In this document: positions 6,751-13,808 of the stretch, one piece after another
How positions within the stretch are numbered: the stretch's first letter is position 1
Layout of the letters: every line of letters starts with the position of its first letter
Origin: Planctomycetota bacterium
Lineage (GTDB): Bacteria; Planctomycetota; PUPC01; JACPCR01
NCBI GenBank assembly: GCA_030740295.1
Contig: JASLXP010000299.1
Location: 1-15,110, forward strand
Reading direction: 5' to 3'
Length of the DNA: 15,110 nt
Position numbers and translations under genes: made by a program
Notes under the pieces: generated by a model
The model's input: the letters and a program-made list of their open reading frames with translations, nothing else
What the model was told of the DNA's origin: nothing
Database searches by the model: none

Positions 6751-6810
6751 CCGAAATCTCGGGAACGGACTCGTAGTCAGCGAGATTGACTGTTGCCGCC
6801 CAGTGTGTGC
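6751..6810 (+). repeat. Direct repeat X, copy 2
   Basis: This is the second copy of the 60-base repeat at 4395-4454, same orientation, 49 of 60 identical without gaps. It overlaps the proposed GTG start (6803) of the following glycosidase gene, which makes that start suspect. Confidence 0.8.
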
Positions 6811-8512
6811 GAAACCCATCCGCAAAGCCGACTCCGTCTTGGAGCAGAAGCCGAGGTCTCTCATTAATCTGAAGCACCCTCTCGAACTGGTCGGCCGGGC
6901 ACTGCTCAACTGCCTCGACCCGGAGCAACGCTACCTGCCCTGCTATGACATTGTCATCGACAGGGATTACCGGGCCTTTCAAACGTTTAATGCGATGGCG
7001 CACAACATCGGGCGCTGGTGGGATGCGATCTTGCGCGTTGAAGATGCGATCGGTTTTGAGATTCCGCAGAACCTCGAAGATGCGATGCTGCAGAATACCA
7101 GGCTCTTTTTTGATAATCCGGATCACATGTGCCTGTTTCCGATGGAAGGTCCGTGGCATCCAAACACAGCACGGTTTTTTCTTGATTTTCATTCGATGCG
7201 TGAATGGCTGCTGAGCCTGGCTGCTCTTGTCCGGTTCAGGGACAGCGAATGGGCCGCAGACAAAGGCCATAGGATGCTCGAGACCGTCCGGCGGATCTCG
7301 AAGGACGACGATGAGCCGTGGGATGTCAGAAGTGTCGAACGCATCAAGATCATGGAAGAACAGGATCTTCCCGGGTCGAGGGGAAGCCTGAATCGCAGCC
7401 AGCTTGATGTCGGAAGGTTCATTGAGGGGCTCGTCTGTTTCTTTGAGGCGACCGGTGATTCGCTGGCAATGGAGCTCGCGGACCGTTTTGCCCGGTACCA
7501 CCTCGAGCACTCGACGAACGAAGATGGCAGCTTGAACAGCTACTGCTGGGTCAATCACACTCACTCTTATTTCGGCACGCTGCGAGGCCTGCTGCGGTTT
7601 GGCCAGGTGACCGGGAAGCAGGAGTATATTGAGAGGGTGGATGCTACTTATCGCGAGACCGTGCGCGGGCTGTTCAAGCCTTCCGGTTACATCTGCCATG
7701 ACCTTGATAAGGAAACCGGCGGTGATTCTGCGGCCTGTGGCGATGCCATGCAGCTCGCTATCTGGCTGTCGTATCTGGGGCCTTCAACTCTTGCCGCGGA
7801 GCGTCAAGACTACCTGCTCGATGACGCAGAGCGGATGATGCGCAATCGGCTCTTGCCTTCGCAGGTCACGGAATGCCCTCCTCTATTGCCGCTTGAACTG
7901 AAGAAGTCGGTAGACGGCAAGAGCTACCTGGTCTGGAACAACGTTTCACACACCGAGCGCGAGATCCCTGTGGAGGCGATTTCATGGAAGGAGGATTCTG
8001 CGGAACGTGTGACCGGGGCTTTCAGCATTCATCATGAGCCGCACGGCGGAAAACATGCGGTTACGGACGTCACAGCCGCGGTCGCTCACAGTCTCTGCGA
8101 TTTCTATAACCATATTGTCGGCGAGTCCGCGGCCGGCCTGGTTATCCGATTCCACACGAACTTCGAGAATGAACAGGTTGCCATAAGCTCATCGCGAGAT
8201 AGCGAGGCCGCGCTGGATATCCGTGTCAAGGCCTCTCAGCCAGTCATGGTGCGTATCCCCGGCTGGGCGCCTGAAGAGTCTGTGCTTTTCAAGGTGAACG
8301 ATGCCGTCCGGCAAGCGGAGCGCCTGGGCAGTTTTGCCAGATTCGGGGCAGAGAATTTTCCAGGGACGATTCGGCTTCAACACGCTCTTCCAAGCCGCCG
8401 CTCGCGAGACGTGATCAACGGCACGGAATTCGAATACGCATGGCGAGGAGACGAAATCGTCGGGGTGTCGCCAAATACGGATCACTTTCCGTTCTATCCG
8501 ACGCTGACCTGA
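6803..8512 (+). CDS. GH127/DUF1680-like glycoside hydrolase (six-hairpin fold)
   Basis: The 569-residue product resembles the DUF1680/GH127 group, whose characterised members are beta-L-arabinofuranosidases. Residues about 20-360 look like an (alpha/alpha) toroid: LKHPLELVGRALLNCLDPE, AHNIGRWWDAILRVEDAIGF, NHTHSYFGTLRGLLRFGQVTG. The C-terminal part is beta-rich and holds VMVRIPGWAP near residues 481-490, a signature of the group. The zinc-binding Glu-x-Cys and Cys-Cys pairs of GH127 enzymes are not evident; only single cysteines (C312, C432) lie in roughly matching places, so the activity may differ. There is no signal peptide. The start is uncertain: GTG 6803 lies in a repeat copy, TTG 6839 is an alternative, the first ATG is at 6995, and the frame is open back to 6743. 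The sulfatase follows on the same strand, suggesting joint glycan breakdown. Confidence 0.75.
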   Translation: MCAKPIRKADSVLEQKPRSLINLKHPLELVGRALLNCLDPEQRYLPCYDIVIDRDYRAFQTFNAMAHNIGRWWDAILRVEDAIGFEIPQNLEDAMLQNTRLFFDNPDHMCLFPMEGPWHPNTARFFLDFHSMREWLLSLAALVRFRDSEWAADKGHRMLETVRRISKDDDEPWDVRSVERIKIMEEQDLPGSRGSLNRSQLDVGRFIEGLVCFFEATGDSLAMELADRFARYHLEHSTNEDGSLNSYCWVNHTHSYFGTLRGLLRFGQVTGKQEYIERVDATYRETVRGLFKPSGYICHDLDKETGGDSAACGDAMQLAIWLSYLGPSTLAAERQDYLLDDAERMMRNRLLPSQVTECPPLLPLELKKSVDGKSYLVWNNVSHTEREIPVEAISWKEDSAERVTGAFSIHHEPHGGKHAVTDVTAAVAHSLCDFYNHIVGESAAGLVIRFHTNFENEQVAISSSRDSEAALDIRVKASQPVMVRIPGWAPEESVLFKVNDAVRQAERLGSFARFGAENFPGTIRLQHALPSRRSRDVINGTEFEYAWRGDEIVGVSPNTDHFPFYPTLT

Positions 8513-8770
8513 CTGATTTGATCAATATGAAACTGGAAATGTGGGGCGGGCGTCCCGCCCGCCAAAGCAAATTCTAGCGATGTTGCCGTCGCCCCCACGG
8601 CCAATGGGTGCATAGCACTTGGGTTGATTCTCGGTGATGGCGTTGAGGCGGGTGCCGCGGCCAGCGCCAATGATGATTGGTTTCACGAACGGATTGACTC
8701 TTCAGGTTGCCTGGTTCATTAATGAATTTAAGTAGTTGAACGCAGCAGACTCAAACCGAATCAGAATCAT
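8513..8770. other. Intergenic region between glycosidase and sulfatase genes
   Basis: This 258-base gap holds a GC-rich palindrome at 8545-8563 and an AT-rich stretch near 8715-8745 (TTCATTAATGAATTTAAG) that could contain the sulfatase promoter. I see no gene in it. The gap length leaves open whether the two genes share a transcript. Confidence 0.5.
8545..8563. repeat. GC-rich palindrome, possible terminator or dispersed repeat
   Basis: GGCGGGCG and CGCCCGCC form a perfect eight-base stem with the loop TCC, 32 bases after the glycosidase stop. The following bases are AAAGCAAA, not a T-run. Motifs of this kind occur as scattered extragenic palindromes in some genomes, so this may be a repeat rather than a terminator. 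Confidence 0.6.
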
Positions 8771-10183
8771 ATGCGCCCGAACATCCTCCTGATCACGACG
8801 GACCAGCAACGCCACGATGCGCTTGGCATCAACGGCAACGAGATCCTGCAAACACCGAATCTTGACTGGCTGGCCTCCAGCGGAGTCAATTTCAAGCGCG
8901 CCTACACAACCTGTCCGGTGTGCATTCCGGCACGCCGAACGATCATCAGTGGGCTGCATCCGACCGCTCACGGGCTGGTTCGTTATCAGGATGGGCTCGA
9001 TTGGGAACCGCCGTTCACGCTGCCCGGTCTCCTTGGTGACGCCGGTTATCAGACACAGCTTATCGGCAAACTGCATCTTCATCCCCAGCGCAGAAGGTAC
9101 GGGTTCGACAACATTATCCTGAGCGAGACGCCGAATCACCGGCCCACCTCCAAATGGCAACCACATAACGATTACGCGGACTGGCTGCGTGACAAAGGCG
9201 TTCCGTTTCATCCGGTTTCGCATGGAGTCAACAGCAACAGCCGAATTGGCCGGCCGTTTCATCTGGACGAGGATTACCACCACACGAGCTGGTTGATCGA
9301 AGAAGCGGTGAAATTCACGACGAAGACCCGCGACCCTTCGTGTCCCTGGTTTCTGCATCTGTCGATTCCTGCGCCCCATCCGCCTCTTGTGCCGCCGAGG
9401 GATTACTTCGAGCGATACGCGTCGTTGGATTTGCAGCCTACGATTGGAGAGTGGGCGAACAAGTCAGCCCCGCTTCATGGCATCAATCCCGTCTCTGCGG
9501 TCGGGCCTTTCAAGGAGGTCGAAATCCAGAGCGCGATTGCGGGGTATTACGGGCTCATCCACCACATCGACGATCGGATCTCGCACCTGCTGGATCGTTA
9601 TTTCGAGTACGGCAACCCGCGCAGCAAAGAATCGCTCTGGGTTCTTTTCACTTCCGACCATGGCGAGATGCTTGGTGACCATCACCTGTTCCGAAAGTCG
9701 CTCCCTTACGAAGCATCGTCACACATACCGTTCTTCGTCAGCGGCTTTAACATCGAGAAGAGCAGCTCTCAATCCGACGCGTTGGTTTCGCTGGAGGATA
9801 TCGCACCAACGCTTCTGGATTTGGCAGGAGTGCAGATCCCAGAGGGAATGGATGGCAAATCGTTGGCGCCGTTCCTTCAAGGGCAGACTCCTGAAACTCG
9901 TGAAACTATTTTTGGTGAGTGTGGAAGCGGAGGGAAACTGGCTCATCAGTTCATGGTGGAAGGCGACCTGAAATACATTTGGTTTGCGGAAACGAACGAA
10001 GAACAGCTCTTCAACGTGAAGGAAGATCCGCAAGAGAAATCAGATCTGTCCGCGGACGAAGAGCTGCTGCAGCCTTTAAGGGCAAAGATGGCCGCGCACC
10101 TCGAAGGCAGGGAAGATTACCAATACATCCGCTCCGAATTGAAGCCCTGCAGGAATTATCCTCCAAGGGTTTTCTGGGATTGA
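8771..10183 (+). CDS. Type I sulfatase (formylglycine-dependent arylsulfatase family)
   Basis: The 470-residue protein is a type I sulfatase, hydrolysing sulfate esters on a small aromatic or glycan substrate. The active-site signature is CIPAR (C51-x-P53-x-R55) followed by RTIISG; C51 must be oxidised to formylglycine by an anaerobic or aerobic maturase encoded elsewhere. Metal ligands visible are D11 and Q12 in TTDQQRHDALG and D296/H297 in FTSDHGEMLGDHH. K100 and H102 (GKLHLH) and K309 match other pocket residues. The C-terminal LFNVKEDPQEKSDLS segment is typical. There is no signal peptide, since MRPNILLITTDQQ starts directly at the first beta strand, which is unusual for PVC sulfatases and suggests a cytoplasmic location. 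It follows the glycosidase on the same strand and is convergent with the kinase gene 68 bases on. Family is secure; substrate unknown. Confidence 0.95.
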   Translation: MRPNILLITTDQQRHDALGINGNEILQTPNLDWLASSGVNFKRAYTTCPVCIPARRTIISGLHPTAHGLVRYQDGLDWEPPFTLPGLLGDAGYQTQLIGKLHLHPQRRRYGFDNIILSETPNHRPTSKWQPHNDYADWLRDKGVPFHPVSHGVNSNSRIGRPFHLDEDYHHTSWLIEEAVKFTTKTRDPSCPWFLHLSIPAPHPPLVPPRDYFERYASLDLQPTIGEWANKSAPLHGINPVSAVGPFKEVEIQSAIAGYYGLIHHIDDRISHLLDRYFEYGNPRSKESLWVLFTSDHGEMLGDHHLFRKSLPYEASSHIPFFVSGFNIEKSSSQSDALVSLEDIAPTLLDLAGVQIPEGMDGKSLAPFLQGQTPETRETIFGECGSGGKLAHQFMVEGDLKYIWFAETNEEQLFNVKEDPQEKSDLSADEELLQPLRAKMAAHLEGREDYQYIRSELKPCRNYPPRVFWD

Positions 10184-10251
10184 ACAAGAGATCCGGACGA
10201 GGAGATGCGATTGAGACCGCAGGAGGAACCTGTTCCGCTGCCGCTGTCAGC

Positions 10252-13200
10252 TCACAGGCTGAGTTTATATCGTTCAAGCCGCACTTCGGTCATGAAGATT
10301 GGACTGGATGCGCAGCGGATGCCTGCACGGAGCACACGTGTTTCTGGACGCGCGCTGCCGCGTGACGTTGTGCGTGCCTCCGTGATTGCGGGCACATATT
10401 CACTGCCGCGATAGACCTTCTCCGGGCCTGCGTCCGGTCCGGTTGGATTGGTCTGTGGCTCATTCGGGTACGGCCCGTACCAATCCGATACCCATTCAGA
10501 AATGTTGCCGGCCATGTTGAGACAACCCCACGCAGAGGCGCCCCCTTTGGGTGTATCTACCGGATGGAGATCAGGAGGCCTGTAATTGGGTTTTGCCATA
10601 TCCCTGAGAAGCTTGTCCATCCTCTGATACATGCGTGCCTTACCCCATGGGAACGTTCGTTTCTGCTTGCTCTCATTCCATGAGGCCGCGCATTCCCACT
10701 CCGCTTCCGTGAGCAGGCGTATACCAGACCAGGCCGCATAGGCGTACGCGCAATACCATGAAACCGCACTGACGGGATGGGACGGATCTTTTTTTCCGTC
10801 TTCGATACCAACCCAGTTGGCCGGCAGGTACTGGTGGCCTTCTGGCTCGTCGGCATGTGCAAACTTCTCCTTTCCCGTCTCATCCACCGCGGCGAGGAAT
10901 TCTGCATATTGCTTCCGGGTGATTTCTGTCTTACCGACGTAAAACGCATTCAACGTGACTTCCCTCTGTGGCGTTTCGCGCACGAGAGCATGGGGCAGTA
11001 TTTTGTCCTTCATCGGGCCGGCAGTGGCAATAACCACTCGCTCGATTTCAGTGCGGGGCAGGCCCATTGGGAATGTCGTTGCAGGCACATAGACCATTTC
11101 GTCGCGAATCCGCTTCATCTGAATCTGCATCTCGAGCTCATCCTCGAAGGGACCGCTGAGCTCGGGCAGTCTCTTCATCTGGCGCGCCTGCGCGGGGCTG
11201 TCCAATGCGAACAGACTCAGAATATCGCTCTGCCGCTGGAGCAGCTCAGGTGCGCCCCCGGCATCGGTTGCCAGGCGAACAAGATCTTTCACGCCCAGCA
11301 GGTCGTTTACTTTGCCTTCGGTCTTCTGCGTTCCCTGTTTTTCCACAGAGATGTTTACGCCATCGAAATCGTGAACGGTGGTGGGGATGCCGCGGAACTT
11401 GACCTGCTTGCCTTTATTCTCCGTCACGTATCCAAACGCCCCGTCGCGCAGGTCGCGCATGGCTTCAAGTTCGCGAATAAACTGATCGGCGCCTTCCACT
11501 TTTGCCAGTGCCTTGGAGAGCCGGGGATTCTCCAGCGCGTCCGCGGAGAATTGAATGGCACCTGTCCAGTCATTTGCGGCCATCTTTTGTCTGATTCCCT
11601 CCAGTACTTTTCGCGCTTCTGTGGACGCTTTGAGAAGGTTGGCATACTTCACCTTCATGGGGCCTGCGAGCGCGTTGAGTGCCTCTACTTCCCCGGGCGC
11701 GTACGATTCCAGCTTGTTGAGATTCATCGACTCGATGAGCTCGAGCACAGTTGCCGGGCGTTCTCTCTCAATTCTGCCCGGCAGCTCTTTCAGGGCCCTT
11801 TTGCAGTATTCACTGGCCGCCGTTTTGACAGTTGCCTTCAGCTCCTCAACCTTGAATTCCCAATCGGGAACCAGAAGGTTTTCCGGGTAGCTCTCGACGG
11901 CATCAATCGCATCGCCGATGCGTTCTTCCGTTAAAGCCGCGCCCACTTTTGAGTGGATTGAATTGTAGGCCGTCTGCCCTCTGTTCTTTACCTCTTTCTC
12001 GATTCTGGAGATCAGATCCTTGAGCCGTCCCTGATCCTTTGCTTCAAGGTGCTGGATATCAATCTTCTTCAGAAAGGCGAGGTTGGATATGTATTCGTCC
12101 GGCCCGTCCTTCATCTTCGCCAATGCCTCCTGGTACGAGACCTTGAGGCCGCCCCCTGCGGATGGGTCTTTTCTGCTCTGGAGAAGTGGCGGGACAAACA
12201 TCACGCCCAGGATGACGAGGAGCACCGCGGCCAGAATGCCGCCGAACATCTTGACGTTTCTCGGACGCAGGATCATGCCGAGCGCTGACTCTCGCTGGAA
12301 CCCGGAATCCATCCGGCCTTCCGGGTTGGCCATGGCTGGTCTTCCCGCTCTCGGGCCGGGGGCCGGTCCTGCCGCGGCAGGACTTGCTGGTGCCGGTGCG
12401 GAAGGTCCTCTCTGCAATTCCAGAGCTTTGGAATCGACTTCTACTTTTGCCGTGCCGGATGGCGGCGGCTGCATGACAACCGTTGCATTGGCGTTCTGTG
12501 CGAATTTGAGTGGCTGGCCGTTAACCAGCAGTGTGAGATCCGTGCCGAGCTGGGTCGCGTCCTGATAGCGCTGATCGAGATTGCGTTCGAGGCATTTGTC
12601 AATGATAGCACAGAAACCATCAGAATATTTTGGTGCCCTCGTTTTGAGCGGCGGGGCAGGTTCCTGCTGGCGCATGACAATGATGTTGACGACGTTGTCT
12701 GCCATAAAAGGCGGCTCGCCCGTCACCAGGTGAAACACGGATGCGCCGAGCGAATAAATATCCGATCGGCCATCCATCTGGGCTTTGGAATCTGCCTGCT
12801 CGGGGGACATGTAATGAGGGGTGCCAATGATCGCTCCCGCCTGAGTGATGCCGGTGGAAAGCCGTTCTTTCGCCAGCCCGAGGTCAGCCAGTTTGGACGT
12901 ACCATTCTGCGCGATCATGATGTTATCGGGTTTGACATCACGATGTATGAGCCCGTCCTGGTGGGCGTGATGCAGTGCGTGGCCGATTTCCAGCATCATC
13001 TTGACGGCCGCACGTTCGGTGAAGCGGCCCTTGTTTGAAAGGATGGACATAGCCGTCGCGCCGTCCACGAGTTCCATTACCATATAGTGGTATCCCTTCT
13101 CAGTACCGGCAGCGTACACCTGGATAATGTTCTGGTGGTTGAGCTTTGCGGCAGAGCGGGCCTCGCGGTGGAATCGGCTGACGTAAGATTCATCCCCGGC

Positions 13201-13545
13201 GAGGCGAGGTGGCAGCATCTTCAACGCGACATCGCGGTCCAGGCTTACCTGTTTGGCTCTGTAAACCACACCCATGCTGCCTTCCCCAAGTTTTCCAGTG
13301 ATTTTGAAATCACCCAGAATGGTGGGCTGATCCGCATCCGTGCCGCGGCCAAGGGCACGCAGGATGGCGCGCACCTGTTTGCTGTTCATGTATTCCTTGT
13401 TGAGGAACACCTGTTCGATATCCGCAGGGACACCCATCTGCCGCGCCTTGATTACAGCATCAAGGCATTCACGGGCTCTTTCTTCGGATACCAAGTTGTT
13501 ATGAACCGCCGTCTGGCAAAAGAGAAGGTCGTCTCGGTCGGACAT
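10252..13545 (-). CDS. Membrane-anchored Ser/Thr protein kinase with C-terminal FGE/SUMF1-like domain
   Basis: This 1097-residue protein has a short N-terminal helical module (1-66), then a PknB-type kinase domain (about 77-345). The glycine loop is GEGSMG (87-92), with K109, E128, HRDVKPDN (201-208, catalytic D203), DLG in place of DFG (221-223) and SPE (247-249). All catalytic residues are present, so it should be active. A Pro/Ala-rich linker (360-405) leads to one membrane helix at about 434-453. A helical region follows (460-800), then an FGE-sulfatase-like fold (about 816-1085) with PMGLP, PVSAVSWYCAYAYAAWSGIRLLTEAEWE and GNISEWVSDW. The catalytic cysteine pair of true FGE is not seen; the only nearby cysteine is in AGIRC. 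The topology implies a cytoplasmic kinase sensing an extracytoplasmic or intracellular-compartment ligand, perhaps through the FGE-like domain (inference). It is divergent from the PSCyt1 gene. Confidence 0.93.
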   Translation of the reverse strand: MSDRDDLLFCQTAVHNNLVSEERARECLDAVIKARQMGVPADIEQVFLNKEYMNSKQVRAILRALGRGTDADQPTILGDFKITGKLGEGSMGVVYRAKQVSLDRDVALKMLPPRLAGDESYVSRFHREARSAAKLNHQNIIQVYAAGTEKGYHYMVMELVDGATAMSILSNKGRFTERAAVKMMLEIGHALHHAHQDGLIHRDVKPDNIMIAQNGTSKLADLGLAKERLSTGITQAGAIIGTPHYMSPEQADSKAQMDGRSDIYSLGASVFHLVTGEPPFMADNVVNIIVMRQQEPAPPLKTRAPKYSDGFCAIIDKCLERNLDQRYQDATQLGTDLTLLVNGQPLKFAQNANATVVMQPPPSGTAKVEVDSKALELQRGPSAPAPASPAAAGPAPGPRAGRPAMANPEGRMDSGFQRESALGMILRPRNVKMFGGILAAVLLVILGVMFVPPLLQSRKDPSAGGGLKVSYQEALAKMKDGPDEYISNLAFLKKIDIQHLEAKDQGRLKDLISRIEKEVKNRGQTAYNSIHSKVGAALTEERIGDAIDAVESYPENLLVPDWEFKVEELKATVKTAASEYCKRALKELPGRIERERPATVLELIESMNLNKLESYAPGEVEALNALAGPMKVKYANLLKASTEARKVLEGIRQKMAANDWTGAIQFSADALENPRLSKALAKVEGADQFIRELEAMRDLRDGAFGYVTENKGKQVKFRGIPTTVHDFDGVNISVEKQGTQKTEGKVNDLLGVKDLVRLATDAGGAPELLQRQSDILSLFALDSPAQARQMKRLPELSGPFEDELEMQIQMKRIRDEMVYVPATTFPMGLPRTEIERVVIATAGPMKDKILPHALVRETPQREVTLNAFYVGKTEITRKQYAEFLAAVDETGKEKFAHADEPEGHQYLPANWVGIEDGKKDPSHPVSAVSWYCAYAYAAWSGIRLLTEAEWECAASWNESKQKRTFPWGKARMYQRMDKLLRDMAKPNYRPPDLHPVDTPKGGASAWGCLNMAGNISEWVSDWYGPYPNEPQTNPTGPDAGPEKVYRGSEYVPAITEARTTSRGSARPETRVLRAGIRCASSPIFMTEVRLERYKLSL

Positions 13546-13808
13546 TTTCTACTTCAAAACTATGAAGGGGTAGAGAGATTATGTCACGAATAGGGTAAAC
13601 GTAAAGCGTGTTGTGCTCTGGACCAGTTCGAGATGTACCGTGAAACGGCCCGGACCAATTTACGATGTATCGTAAATTGGTACAGGCGAAAGAAAGCTCC
13701 TCCGCGCCGAAAAACTTACACGAGGCGAGCCTAATCCATGGCGTAATAATACCTGCCTCATCTGGCCAGAATCACCCGAAGTTCTCCCTCAACGCATATC
13801 CGGTATCG
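13546..13808. other. Divergent intergenic region with palindromic element
   Basis: This 263-base region separates the kinase and PSCyt1/DUF1549 genes and should contain both promoters. It holds a tandem pair of 25-base related units (13620-13644 and 13652-13676), the second being nearly a perfect palindrome. I see no RNA gene or ORF of note and cannot choose promoter boxes with confidence. Confidence 0.55.
13654..13681. promoter_or_regulatory. 28-base near-perfect palindrome, candidate operator
   Basis: ACCAATTTACGAT and ATCGTAAATTGGT are exact reverse complements separated by GT. A degenerate copy beginning GGACCAGTTCGAGATGTA lies 32 bases upstream (19 of 25 identical to the matching half-to-centre stretch). 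Its place between divergent genes suits a dimeric repressor site. The family of regulator is not identified, and a hairpin or repeat element is an alternative. Confidence 0.65.

Noticed and set aside
6746..7699. Minus-strand open frame (317 codons) opposite the glycosidase
   Set aside because: The plus frame has GH127/DUF1680 motifs. The minus frame shares only the repeat X segment with 4395-4454, where base changes do not favour third codon positions, so a coding origin is unlikely.
8702..9379. Minus-strand open frame (225 codons) opposite the sulfatase
   Set aside because: It overlaps the sulfatase active-site region, which is plainly coded on the other strand.
10184..10251. Bidirectional terminator between sulfatase and kinase genes
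   Set aside because: Only a five-base GGAAC-CT-GTTCC inverted repeat is visible, with no T-run on either side; too weak to call.
10777..11934. Long + strand open frame (385 codons) opposite the kinase gene
   Set aside because: It is antisense to the kinase's helical and FGE-like regions and has no family resemblance.
10252..13545. Kinase FGE-like domain as the maturation enzyme of the adjacent sulfatase
   Set aside because: The catalytic cysteine pair is not seen and the domain lies behind a membrane helix, while the sulfatase appears cytoplasmic.
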